Shown one piece after another: positions 8,752 through 17,259 of a stretch of 64,000 nt of DNA (positions within the stretch are counted from its first letter, which is position 1; each line of letters begins with the position of its first letter). Both the position numbers and the translations under genes were made by a program. The stretch is from Amycolatopsis sp. WQ 127309. GTDB taxonomy: Bacteria > Actinomycetota > Actinomycetes > Mycobacteriales > Pseudonocardiaceae. Location: positions 3,844,001-3,908,000 of the forward strand of contig NZ_CP095481.1 in the NCBI RefSeq assembly GCF_023023025.1, given 5' to 3'. The notes under the pieces were generated by a model. That model did not search any database and was not told the DNA's origin. It worked only from the letters and a program-made list of their open reading frames with translations.

Positions 8752-10386
8752 GTGCGCGGCCGGGTCGTCGCCGCGGCGGTGCTGACGCTCTTCGTGGCCG
8801 TCGCCGGGCCCGCGACGGCGCAGGACCAGCCACCGCCGCCCGCGTTGCCGCAGAGCGCCGAGATCCAGCTCAAGGTGGAGCGCGACGGCTCGCTTTCGGT
8901 CGCCGAGGCGGTGGCGGTCCCCAACGGCGTCACGATGGACCGCCGGGTCCCGCTGCGGGTCCCGGCGCCGCACCACCGCGACCGCGTCTACGGCGTGCGC
9001 GACGTCGTCCTCGAAGGCAGCGGCACGGCCTCGGTGGACCAGGACGCCTTCACGATCCACCTGACGTCCGGCACCTCGACCGTCCGGTACACAGTGGACG
9101 GTGCGGTCGACGGGAACCGCGTCACCTGGGAGCTGGCCGGCGGCTGGAGCACCGACCTGAAGTTCCTCCGCGCGTCCTTCGCGGCGCCCCGGATCCCGAC
9201 GGCGGTCGACTGCCTGGCCGGACCGGCCGATTCGGACTTCTCCTGCGGCGCCGCGCAGATCGACCACGCCGGGCTAACCCGGTTCAGCCAGCAGAACCTC
9301 CTCGCGGGCCAGCGGATGACGGCCACCGTCGAGCTGCCGGCGGGCACCGTCCCGGCGAACGCCCGGCTGGTGCCGGCCAAGACCCTCGCGGGCGCGTTCG
9401 TCCTCACCGCCCCGGTCGGCTGGGCCTGGGCCGGCTTCGGCGCGCTGCTGCTGGTCGCGGCCGCGTTCGTCTGGCTCGCGCGCCGTCGTGACGTCGGCGC
9501 GGGGGAGCCGCCGAAGGCCGAGCTGGTCTCGGCCAACGGCGAGTTCGCGTCACCGGAAGGCGTGCTGCCGGGCCACGTCGGCCTGCTGCTGCACGGCCGG
9601 ACCGGCGCGGCGGACCTCGCGGCGACGGTGCTCGACCTGGCCGTCCGCAACTACGTCTGGGTGAGCGCCGAGGACGGCGGCTGGCGGCTGAGCCGGCGCA
9701 ACCCGGCCGACGAGCACCTGACCCCCTTCGAGCGTGCGGTGTTCGCGGCCGTCCTGCCGGAAGACTCGGTGACGCTTGCCGAACTGCGGCAGCGGCACGT
9801 CGATATCGCACCGCCGGAGCTGTACGCCGACGTCGTCCGCCGCGGCTGGTTCGCGGCCCGGCCCCGGCGGCTCGGCCGGGCCGGCGTCCGGGTGGTCTGC
9901 TACGGCGTTTTCCTGACCGTCCTGCTCGCGCTGACCGCCGGGTACGCCCAGCTCGGCGTCATCCTCGTGCTGGCCGGGGCGGCCGCCGCAGTGGTCTCGG
10001 CGGCGCTGCCCGCGCGCCGCCGGGCGGGCACCGACGTCGCCCGGCGGCTGCGCGGCGTCGCCGCGAAACTGGGTTCCGTGAAGGTGAAGGACCTCGGCAA
10101 GCCGCAACGGGAACTGGTGTTCTCACGCGGTCTGCCGTACGCGTCAGCTCTGGGCGAACTCAGCGGCTGGGTGGCCGCTTTCGACGGTCTCCCGCACCCG
10201 CCGCCGGTTTACTGGCACGCCGGCGAAATCAGCCCTGACCAGGCCGGATCCTTCGCGACGGCGCTCGCGGGCACGTTCGCCGGCGCCCATCGTGGTCGCC
10301 TGCAGGGCCTCGTGAGTGGTAATTCGGGTCAGAACCCGAATCACCACCCACGAGGCGGGACGCGGAGAGCAGGCGAGCCGTCGTAG
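8752..10386 (+). CDS. DUF2207 domain membrane protein, second of a tandem pair
   Basis: A 544-residue paralogue of the preceding protein with the same order: signal peptide, DUF2207 domain, a transmembrane helix near 218-240, a cytoplasmic part, a hydrophobic hairpin near 385-425 and FSRGLPYASALG. Shared blocks include ATVLDLAVRNYVW and YADVVRRGWF. The last ~30 residues (from about LQGLVSGNSG onward) have no counterpart in the paralogue. They are encoded by a 48-base inverted repeat (10308-10355) and look like read-through of an intergenic hairpin. GTG start two bases after the upstream stop; one operon. Confidence 0.85.
   Translation: MRGRVVAAAVLTLFVAVAGPATAQDQPPPPALPQSAEIQLKVERDGSLSVAEAVAVPNGVTMDRRVPLRVPAPHHRDRVYGVRDVVLEGSGTASVDQDAFTIHLTSGTSTVRYTVDGAVDGNRVTWELAGGWSTDLKFLRASFAAPRIPTAVDCLAGPADSDFSCGAAQIDHAGLTRFSQQNLLAGQRMTATVELPAGTVPANARLVPAKTLAGAFVLTAPVGWAWAGFGALLLVAAAFVWLARRRDVGAGEPPKAELVSANGEFASPEGVLPGHVGLLLHGRTGAADLAATVLDLAVRNYVWVSAEDGGWRLSRRNPADEHLTPFERAVFAAVLPEDSVTLAELRQRHVDIAPPELYADVVRRGWFAARPRRLGRAGVRVVCYGVFLTVLLALTAGYAQLGVILVLAGAAAAVVSAALPARRRAGTDVARRLRGVAAKLGSVKVKDLGKPQRELVFSRGLPYASALGELSGWVAAFDGLPHPPPVYWHAGEISPDQAGSFATALAGTFAGAHRGRLQGLVSGNSGQNPNHHPRGGTRRAGEPS
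10308..10355. repeat. Inverted repeat inside the 3' end of the second DUF2207 gene
   Basis: Arms 10308-10329 and 10334-10355 are 22 bases, inverted, with two mismatches and a 4-base loop. The element is translated as the C-terminal tail of the DUF2207 protein and probably still acts as a transcription terminator before the M16 peptidase gene, which has its own -10 box at 10384-10389. Confidence 0.65.
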
Positions 10387-10395
10387 GGTGGGGCC

Positions 10396-11688
10396 ATGGC
10401 CGATCCCGAGCTCGTCCGATACACCCTAGACAACGGTTTGCGCGTGGTCCTCGCACCCGACGCGACCGCGCCGGTGGTCGGCGTCAGCGTGCACTACGAC
10501 GTGGGTTTCCGCTCCGAACCGGAGGGGCGCACCGGTTTCGCGCACCTCTTCGAGCACCTGATGTTCCAGGGCTCCGAGAGCCTGGAGAAACTCGCCCACT
10601 TCCGGCACGTCCAATCCAGCGGCGGCACCTTCAACGGGTCCACCCATCCGGACTACACCGACTACTTCGAGGTGCTGCCGAGCGCCGCGCTGGAACGCGC
10701 GCTGTTCCTCGAAGCCGACCGGATGCGCGCGCCGAAGCTGACCGCCGAGAACCTGGCGAACCAGATCGACGTCGTGAAAGAGGAGATCCGGCTCAACGTG
10801 CTGAACCGGCCGTACGGCGGGTTCCCGTGGATCACCCTGCCGCCGGTCCTGTACTCGACGTTCCCCAACGCGCACAACGGTTACGGCGGCTTCGAGGACC
10901 TCGAGAGCGCCACGGTCGAAGACTGCGCCGCGTTCTTCGACACCTACTACTCGCCGGCCAACGCCGTGCTCACCGTGGCGGGCGACTTCGAGATCGCCGA
11001 CGCCAAGGACCTGATCGAGAAGAACTTCGGCGACGTCCCGCACCGGCCGGCGCCGCAGCGGCCGTCGTTCGCCGAGCCGCTGCCGACCAGCGAACTGCTG
11101 GGCGAGACGATCGACCCGCACGCCCCGCTGCCCGCGCTCGCCGTCGGCTACCGGATGCCGGACCCGATCAACGACGTCGGCGGCTACCTCGCCTACCTCG
11201 TGCTCGCCGGCGTCCTGACCGACGGCGACGGCTCCCGGCTGCAGCAGCGGCTGGTGCACAAGGAGCCCCTGGTCGTCGACATCGGCGCCGGCGCCGGGCT
11301 GTTCGGCCCGTTCGAGGCCCGCGACCCGGACACGTTCACCATCACCCTGATCCACCCGCACGAGGTGCCGCGCGAGCGCGTGCTCGCGGCGCTGGACGAC
11401 GAGCTCGAGAAGATCGCCGAGAACCCGCCGGACGAGCAGGAACTGCGCAAGGTCACCGCGCGCTGGACCGCGAGCCTGCACTCCGAGCACGACCGCCTGG
11501 TGTCCCGGACCCTCGCGCTCGGCTCGTTCGAATTGCTCTACGGCGACGCCTCGCTGGTCTACCAGCTCGCGGACCGGATGTCCGCCGTCACCTCGGAAGC
11601 CGTTTCGGCGGCGGCGAAGGCGCTGCGCCCCGACGCGCGCGCCGTCCTGGTGGTCAAGCCCGCTTCGGAAGGGACCGACGAGCAGTGA
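10396..11688 (+). CDS. M16-family zinc peptidase, catalytic subunit
   Basis: A 430-residue pitrilysin/processing-peptidase-like protein with the inverted zinc motif HLFEH (HxxEH) at about residues 50-54. The conserved downstream helix region includes NQIDVVKEEIRLNV. Two roughly equal halves form the usual M16 clamshell half. No signal peptide is evident, so it is presumably cytoplasmic. TAGGGT (10384-10389) lies six bases before the ATG, which fits leaderless transcription. The next gene overlaps by four bases and encodes the partner subunit, a standard bacterial M16B heterodimer arrangement. Physiological substrates are unknown. Confidence 0.93.
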   Translation: MADPELVRYTLDNGLRVVLAPDATAPVVGVSVHYDVGFRSEPEGRTGFAHLFEHLMFQGSESLEKLAHFRHVQSSGGTFNGSTHPDYTDYFEVLPSAALERALFLEADRMRAPKLTAENLANQIDVVKEEIRLNVLNRPYGGFPWITLPPVLYSTFPNAHNGYGGFEDLESATVEDCAAFFDTYYSPANAVLTVAGDFEIADAKDLIEKNFGDVPHRPAPQRPSFAEPLPTSELLGETIDPHAPLPALAVGYRMPDPINDVGGYLAYLVLAGVLTDGDGSRLQQRLVHKEPLVVDIGAGAGLFGPFEARDPDTFTITLIHPHEVPRERVLAALDDELEKIAENPPDEQELRKVTARWTASLHSEHDRLVSRTLALGSFELLYGDASLVYQLADRMSAVTSEAVSAAAKALRPDARAVLVVKPASEGTDEQ

Positions 11689-13076
11689 GCTCCCCCACGA
11701 CTTCTGCAACGCACCGCAGCGCCGAGGAGATCGGCCGCACCGAGCGGGGGCCGCGTCCGCTGCCGCCGCTCGGCGCGCAGCGGTCCGCCGCCGACCTGTC
11801 CCATGTGGACACCACGCTGGCCAACGGCCTGCGCGTGGTGGCCGTGCGCAAGGCGACCGTGCCGATGGTCGAGGCCCGGCTGTGGATCCCGTTCGCGGGT
11901 GACGACAAGCTGCACCCGGCGATCGCCGAGGTGCTCGCCGAGACCATCCTCACCGGCACCGCGCGCCGCAACCGCATCGAGATCGACGCCGAGCTGGCGC
12001 TGATCGGCGGCGACATCGGCTGCGGCGTCGACCCGGAACGCCTGGTGCTGACCGGCTCCGCGCTCGCCGGCAAGCTGCCGACGTTCCTCGACGTGCTCGG
12101 CGACGTCCTCACCGGCGCGACCTACGCCGACGAGGAGATCGCCCGCGAGAAGGAGCGGCTGGTCGAGCGGATCGCCGTCTCCCGCACCCAGCCGCGGACG
12201 ATCGCCCGCGAAGCCCTGCAGAAGCACCGCTACGGCGACCACCCGGCCACCCGTGAGGTGCCGCAGGCCGAGGACGTCGCCGTCGTGACGCCCGAGCAGG
12301 TCCGCGCGCTGCACCAGGCGTCCGTGCAGGCGCGCGGTTCGGTGCTGGTGCTGGTCGGCGACATCGACCCCACCGCGGTGATCGGCGACCTGGAGAAGGT
12401 GCTCGGCGCCTGGGCGTCGGACCGCTCGGCCGTGCGGCTGCCGGCGTTGCCGGACCTGACCGGCCCGAGCGTGCTGCTGGTGCCGCGCGCCGGCGCCGTC
12501 CAGTCGCAGATCCGGCTGTCCGCGCAGACCGTGCCGCGCACGGACCCGGGGTACGCGGCGCTGCAGCTGGCGAACCTGGCCTACGGCGGGTACTTTTCGT
12601 CGCGGCTGGTCGAGAACATCCGCGAGAACAAGGGGTACACCTACTCCGCGCACTCCGGCTTCGAGTTCACCGACGGCACCGCGGTGGTCAACGTCGACGC
12701 GGACACCGCGACCGACGCGACCGCACCGGCGCTGCTGGAGACCCGCTACGAGCTGGGCCGCCTCGGCCAGGTCCCGCCGGCGGGCGACGAGCTGGAGTCG
12801 GTGCGGCAGTACGCGATCGGCTCGCTGCTGACCTCGACGTCGTCGCAGTCCGGCCTGGCCGGCCAGGTGCTGGCGCTGGCCTCGACCGGGCTGGGCCTGG
12901 AGTGGCTCAACGAGCACCCGGCGCGGGTCGCCGCCGTGACCGCCGAAGAGGTGGCCGACGCGGCGCTGAAGTTCTTCGCGCCCAAGCGGTTCACCGGCGT
13001 GGTCGTCGGCGACGCGGGCGTCCTCGAACGCAAGCTCCTCGCGCTCGGCGACGTCGTAGTGGGCGAGCCGGCCTGA
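11685..13076 (+). CDS. M16-family peptidase, non-catalytic partner subunit
   Basis: A 463-residue M16 protein whose GTG overlaps the stop of the catalytic subunit (GTGA). It lacks HxxEH; the corresponding region reads AIAEVLAETILTG. It keeps the Arg/Tyr motif of substrate-binding partners near residues 305-320 (RLVENIRENKGYTY). It is therefore predicted to form a heterodimer with the upstream protein, which supplies zinc. The start is placed at the overlap because the homologous fold begins shortly after (LANGLRVVAVRKA) and the further upstream frame is the shadow of the preceding gene. The stop overlaps the nudC start (TGATG). Confidence 0.9.
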   Translation: MSSPTTSATHRSAEEIGRTERGPRPLPPLGAQRSAADLSHVDTTLANGLRVVAVRKATVPMVEARLWIPFAGDDKLHPAIAEVLAETILTGTARRNRIEIDAELALIGGDIGCGVDPERLVLTGSALAGKLPTFLDVLGDVLTGATYADEEIAREKERLVERIAVSRTQPRTIAREALQKHRYGDHPATREVPQAEDVAVVTPEQVRALHQASVQARGSVLVLVGDIDPTAVIGDLEKVLGAWASDRSAVRLPALPDLTGPSVLLVPRAGAVQSQIRLSAQTVPRTDPGYAALQLANLAYGGYFSSRLVENIRENKGYTYSAHSGFEFTDGTAVVNVDADTATDATAPALLETRYELGRLGQVPPAGDELESVRQYAIGSLLTSTSSQSGLAGQVLALASTGLGLEWLNEHPARVAAVTAEEVADAALKFFAPKRFTGVVVGDAGVLERKLLALGDVVVGEPA

Positions 13077-14095
13077 TGTCCGTCCCGTTCTCCCTCGGTG
13101 CCCTGCCGACCCTGTCCCGGTCCACTGTGGACCGCCAGGAAGGCTTGCGCACCAACCCTTCGCGATTGGTGTCGCGCTGGGCCAACGCCCGGGTCGTCCT
13201 CCTGGACGACACCGGGCGCACCCCGGTCGTCGAGGGTTCGTCCGTGTTGGCGTTCCGCAAGGCCGTCGACTTCGGTTCTTCGCCGCCCGCCGACGCCGTA
13301 TTCCTCGGCGAGTGGGAAGACGTCGACTACTGGTCGCTCCCGGGCGGCCCGACGGGCGAAGCCGACACGGTGAAGATGGCCGGGAGCTGGGGCTTCGTCG
13401 AAGAGGTCCCGCGCGTCGACGGCGAGATCTGGGTCGAGCTGCGTGGCTACGGCGACCTGCTGGACGACACGTCGGCCGGCTTGTTCACGACGGCGCAGGC
13501 GTTGCGCAACTGGCGTCGCCAGGCCAAGTTCTGCACCCGCTGCGGAAATCCCACGGAGCTGATCCAGTTCGGCTGGGCGAGCAAGTGCACCAACGACGGC
13601 CGCGAGGAGTACCCGCGCACGGACCCGGCGGTGATCTGCCTGGTCCACTCGCTGGAGGGCACGAACGGATCCCACGTCCTGCTGGCCCGCCAGCCGATCT
13701 GGCCGGCCGGCCGCTATTCGGTGCTGGCCGGTTTCGTCGAGGCGGGCGAGTCGCTGGAGGCGTGCGTGCTCCGCGAGATCCGCGAAGAGGTGGGTGCGTC
13801 GGTCTCGGACGTCCGGTACCTCGGCAGCCAGCCATGGCCGTTCCCACGCTCGATCATGCTGGGCTTCACGGCCCGGGCGGATCGCACGTTGCCACTGGTC
13901 CCGGCAGACGGCGAGATCGAGGAAGCGCTGTGGGTATCACGCGCGGAGGTCCGCGCGGCGTTCGAGAACAGCTCACTGCGCAACGAAGGCGCCAAGCCGA
14001 CCCCGATAGCGGACGGCGCGGCGGAGATCCTCCTGCCGGGCAACTCGTCCATCGCCCGGGTCATGCTCAAGGCTTGGGCGGACGCGGAGGAGTAA
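13076..14095 (+). CDS. nudC: NADH pyrophosphatase / RNA decapping Nudix hydrolase
   Basis: A 339-residue NudC. NudC hydrolyses NAD(H) to NMN(H) and AMP and in bacteria also removes NAD caps from RNA 5' ends. It has an N-terminal domain, a zinc ribbon starting FCTRCGNP near residues 152-158 with a further Cys at SKC (only three of the usual four cysteines are obvious), then a perfect Nudix box. The box begins GFVEAGES and ends REIREEVGA, at about 220-242. A QPWPFPRS motif follows, the NudC-specific SQPWPFPxS signature. The ATG overlaps the upstream M16 stop. A strong hairpin (14112-14154) ends the operon. Confidence 0.94.
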   Translation: MSVPFSLGALPTLSRSTVDRQEGLRTNPSRLVSRWANARVVLLDDTGRTPVVEGSSVLAFRKAVDFGSSPPADAVFLGEWEDVDYWSLPGGPTGEADTVKMAGSWGFVEEVPRVDGEIWVELRGYGDLLDDTSAGLFTTAQALRNWRRQAKFCTRCGNPTELIQFGWASKCTNDGREEYPRTDPAVICLVHSLEGTNGSHVLLARQPIWPAGRYSVLAGFVEAGESLEACVLREIREEVGASVSDVRYLGSQPWPFPRSIMLGFTARADRTLPLVPADGEIEEALWVSRAEVRAAFENSSLRNEGAKPTPIADGAAEILLPGNSSIARVMLKAWADAEE

Positions 14096-14111
14096 GTCCG
14101 TAGGCTTCTCC

Positions 14112-14154
14112 GAAGGCCACCATGAGGACATCTAAGTCCCTCATGGTGGCCTTC
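14112..14154. terminator. Hairpin terminator after nudC
   Basis: Perfect 16-base arms (14112-14127 and 14139-14154, beginning GAAGGCCACCATGAGG) with an 11-base loop, 17 bases after the nudC stop. A run of T is not present, as is usual for actinobacterial terminators. Confidence 0.7.
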
Positions 14155-14536
14155 AGTGCGTTCGGCCCCGAGCGCCGCCAAGGCGGCCTTGGGGCGCGTG
14201 GCCCATCGGCTGCGCCTGGCCGCTCGGTGCCGGCCGCGACTTGGATCCAGCACACCGTCCCGCTCCCGGAGCGTGACGCCGTCCAAATCGCCGATCGGGC
14301 GCAAAGCGGACCATAGCTCGAAGCCGATCGGCTCATCGACGTTCCCCAGAGGACCTGCGCATCCGCGTGGTCTGGTGGCGGATCCCCAGCCCCCGCAAGC
14401 CGCTTTCCGGTGACGCGCTGACCGGCGCAAACGCCCCGCCGCAAATCTCCCACCAGCCGAAACGGCGGCCGGGCTAGTGGGATCCGCCGTGTCACACGCG
14501 CGACTTCAAGCGTTACCTGGCCGTTTCCCGAGCCCG
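14155..14536. other. Intergenic stretch without a recognisable gene
   Basis: About 380 bases between the nudC hairpin and the ROK promoter. Short open frames exist on both strands, but none has a convincing ribosome site, a recognisable domain or codon use like the neighbours. It may hold gene remnants, but nothing can be named. Confidence 0.5.
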
Positions 14537-14600
14537 TTGACGGCTGTGCCGCGGCTCACTACAGTCCCCGGAAACCGTCTGTAAAGTATCCTAATTAAGT
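14537..14600 (+). promoter_or_regulatory. ROK operon promoter with downstream operator candidate
   Basis: TTGACG (14537-14542), a 17-base spacer and TACAGT (14560-14565) form the best sigma-70-type promoter in the window. The start site would fall near 14572. An AT-rich patch at 14583-14599 (AAAGTATCCTAATTAAG) stands out in this GC-rich region, just downstream of the predicted start site. It could be the ROK regulator's operator, acting as a roadblock. Promoter elements are seen; the operator role is inferred. Confidence 0.65.
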
Positions 14601-14614
14601 CGGGAGCGACGACA

Positions 14615-15871
14615 GTGCGAGCCGGTAGCCCGCGGATGCTGCGCGAGATCAACGATCGCGCCGCCATCGAGGTCCTCCTGCGGGAGGGGCCGCTGACGCG
14701 CGCCGAGCTCGAGCTGGCCATCGGTCTTTCCAAGCCCGCCACCGCGCAGCTGCTCACCCGCCTCGAGCAGGACAACCTGGTCATCAAGGCCGGCGTCCGG
14801 GGTGGCGGCCGCGGGCCGCGGGCCCAGCTCTGGTCGGCCAACGGCGGCCTCGCCCGCGTCGCCGCCGTGGATCTCACCCCGCACGTCGCGGACTTCGTCG
14901 TCGCCGACGTCGCCGGGACGATCCTCGCCGAGCACCAGGTCGCGCTGCCCGTCCACGAAGGCGCCGACGTCGTCGGGACCTTCGGCGAGGCCCTCAGCCA
15001 CGTCGCCGAAGCGGCCGGGATCACCCGCGAAGAGCTCGCCCACGTCGTCATCGGCGCGCAGGGCGCCTTCGACCCGCGCACCGGCCTGCTCTCCTCCGCG
15101 CCGCACATCCCCGGCTGGCTCGGCTTCGACGTCCCGCAGAAGCTCAGCGACGAACTCGGCGTCGACGTCCTGATCGAGAACGACGTCAACCTCGTCGCCG
15201 TCGAGGAGATGAGCGCCGGGAAGGCCCAGGACGTCGACGACTTCGTCATGGTGTGGTTGTCCGAAGGCGTCGGCGGCGCGGTCGTCATCGGCCGGCGGCT
15301 GCTGCGCGGCGCCACCGGCGGCGGCGGCGAGATCGACTGGATGCGCGTGCCCGACCCGGCGACCGTCGACACCGGCGACGTCTGGCCCGAGGCCGGCGCC
15401 CGGTTCGGCAACCTCGTCGACTCGCCCGCCATCTGCCGGCTGGCCGCCGCGCACGGCATCACCGCCGCGACCGCCTGGGACGCCGTCGAGCAGGCCGGCG
15501 AAGCCCACCCCTTCCTCGACGACCTCGCGCGGCGCGTCGCCGGGGGCATCGCGAACCTCGTCGCCGTCGCCGACCCGCAGCTCGTCCTGCTCTGCGGGGA
15601 CACCAGCCGCGCCGGCGGCGAGAACTTCGCCGGGCTCGTCCAGCAAAGGCTGCACGACCTCGTCCTGCCACGCACACCGGTCGGCTGCGCGTCGGTGCAG
15701 GGCAACGCCGTCCGCGCGGGCGCGCTGCAGTCCGCGCTCGCCAAAACCCGTGAGGACGTCTTCGGCGTCGTCACCCCCACGCTCCTCGGGTCGCGCCGAC
15801 CCGCGGTCGGACCCTCGCCCGGTAAAGCGGCGGTCCCGAACACCCGTCCCGCCCCGTCCCCAACCGAGTAG
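14615..15871 (+). CDS. ROK-family transcriptional regulator of the sugar operon
   Basis: A 418-residue protein with an N-terminal winged helix-turn-helix (about residues 10-60: LTRAELELAIGLSKPATAQLL). A ROK/sugar-kinase-like domain follows, including the glycine-rich SEGVGGAVVIG loop and ENDVNLVAVEE. ROK repressors sense a sugar or sugar phosphate and control adjacent transport genes. The canonical ROK zinc cluster (CxCGxxGCxE) is not present; the region instead reads GGGEIDWMRVP. The GTG at 14615 has GGGAG eight bases upstream; an in-frame ATG at 14636 is a second possibility. The binding-protein gene follows after 23 bases, so it likely regulates its own operon. Confidence 0.88.
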   Translation: MRAGSPRMLREINDRAAIEVLLREGPLTRAELELAIGLSKPATAQLLTRLEQDNLVIKAGVRGGGRGPRAQLWSANGGLARVAAVDLTPHVADFVVADVAGTILAEHQVALPVHEGADVVGTFGEALSHVAEAAGITREELAHVVIGAQGAFDPRTGLLSSAPHIPGWLGFDVPQKLSDELGVDVLIENDVNLVAVEEMSAGKAQDVDDFVMVWLSEGVGGAVVIGRRLLRGATGGGGEIDWMRVPDPATVDTGDVWPEAGARFGNLVDSPAICRLAAAHGITAATAWDAVEQAGEAHPFLDDLARRVAGGIANLVAVADPQLVLLCGDTSRAGGENFAGLVQQRLHDLVLPRTPVGCASVQGNAVRAGALQSALAKTREDVFGVVTPTLLGSRRPAVGPSPGKAAVPNTRPAPSPTE

Positions 15872-15894
15872 CCCAACCGATGAGGAGGAGGGCC

Positions 15895-17259
15895 ATGCGC
15901 CCTACCAACCGGACCCGTCGCGGCGCAGCGTTAATCGCCGTGGCCGCGGCGTCCGTCCTGCTGACCAGCGCCTGTTCCGGCGCCGCCGCGCCCAGTAGTG
16001 GAAGTGGTGACGCGGCCGCCGCGCCCGGCAAGGACGACAAGCTCACGATCACCGTCTACAGCAAGTTCACCGACCGCGAGTACGGCGTCGTCACCGCGGG
16101 CCTGAACAAGCTCAAGGCGAAGTTCCCGAACATCGAGATCAAGCACGAGGGCAACCAGGACGACGACAAGCTCACGCAGTCGATCCGCGGTGGCAACCCG
16201 CCCGATGTGGCGATCTCGTTCTACACCGACAACCTCGGCGCCTGGTGCTCCAACGGCAGCTTCCAGGACCTGAAGCCCTACATCGACCGCGACAAGATCG
16301 ACCTCAACCAGATCCCCGAGGCGGTCCGGAACTACACCGAGTACCAAGGCAAGCGTTGCGCGATGCCGATGCTCGCCGACGTCTACGGCCTGTACTACAA
16401 CAAGGACCTGTTCGCGGCGAAGGGCATCACGTCGCCGCCGAAGACCACCGACGAGTGGCTCGAAGACGCCAAGAAGCTGACCGAGTACAACGCGGACGGC
16501 TCGATCAAGGTTGCCGGCTTCCTGCCGTCGATGCCGTTCTACGGCAACCAGGCCCAGTACTGGGCGCCGAACTTCGGCGCGCCGTTCATCGGCCCGGACG
16601 GCAAGTCGGACCTCGCCAGCAACCCGGGCTGGAAGGCGATGTTCGAGTTCCAGCAGAAGCTGATCGACGCGCTCGGCGGCCACGACAAGGTCGAGAAGTT
16701 CAAGGCCGGTCTCGGTGACGAGTACTCCGCCGACAACGGCTTCCAGAAGGGCAAGCTGGCGATGATCTACGACGGTGAGTTCCGCACCGCGTTCATCAAG
16801 GACCAGGCGCCGACGCTGAACTACGCCACCGCGCCCGCCCCGGTCCTCAGCACCATGGCCGACAAGTACGGCAGCGCCTTCACCACCGGCACGATCATCG
16901 CGATCCCCAAGGGCGCCAAGAACCCGGGCGCCGCGTGGGAGCTGATCAAGCAGGCCACCCTGGACACCGACACCCTGGTGGACATGGCCAACGGCCTGAA
17001 GAACGTGCCCAGCACGAAGGCCTCGCTGACGTCGCCGCGCCTCGACCTGCAGCCGCAGTTCAAGACGTTCCTCGACATGTACGACAGCGGCAAGCTCGTG
17101 TCGAACCAGACCACCCCGATCGGTGACGCGCACCTCAAGGCGGTCAACGACTTCGCCGAGAAGTGGCAGGCCGGCTCGATCCCCGATCTGACCGAAGGCC
17201 TGAAGAAGGTGGACGCGCAGATCGACGACGAACTGAAGCAGAAGGGCGCGGGCGGATGA
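15895..17259 (+). CDS. ABC transporter sugar-binding lipoprotein
   Basis: A 454-residue extracellular solute-binding protein (family 1). The signal peptide carries an Arg-rich n-region and a lipobox LTSAC with lipidation Cys27, so the mature protein is anchored outside the membrane. The middle contains typical strands such as LTITVYSKFTDREYG and AMPMLADVYGLYYNKDLF. The start is set at 15895 because GAGGAGGAGGG lies immediately upstream; the ATG 15 bases earlier would overlap this ribosome site. It should deliver a sugar, probably an oligosaccharide, to the permeases encoded next. The sugar itself cannot be read from sequence; the GH4 enzyme and kinase suggest a glucoside or an amino-sugar disaccharide. 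Confidence 0.92.
   Translation: MRPTNRTRRGAALIAVAAASVLLTSACSGAAAPSSGSGDAAAAPGKDDKLTITVYSKFTDREYGVVTAGLNKLKAKFPNIEIKHEGNQDDDKLTQSIRGGNPPDVAISFYTDNLGAWCSNGSFQDLKPYIDRDKIDLNQIPEAVRNYTEYQGKRCAMPMLADVYGLYYNKDLFAAKGITSPPKTTDEWLEDAKKLTEYNADGSIKVAGFLPSMPFYGNQAQYWAPNFGAPFIGPDGKSDLASNPGWKAMFEFQQKLIDALGGHDKVEKFKAGLGDEYSADNGFQKGKLAMIYDGEFRTAFIKDQAPTLNYATAPAPVLSTMADKYGSAFTTGTIIAIPKGAKNPGAAWELIKQATLDTDTLVDMANGLKNVPSTKASLTSPRLDLQPQFKTFLDMYDSGKLVSNQTTPIGDAHLKAVNDFAEKWQAGSIPDLTEGLKKVDAQIDDELKQKGAGG

Noticed and set aside
14067..14495. Minus-strand 142-codon frame in the nudC-ROK spacer
   Set aside because: No ribosome site, no recognisable domain, overlaps the hairpin and the nudC end. Might be a decayed gene but cannot be supported.
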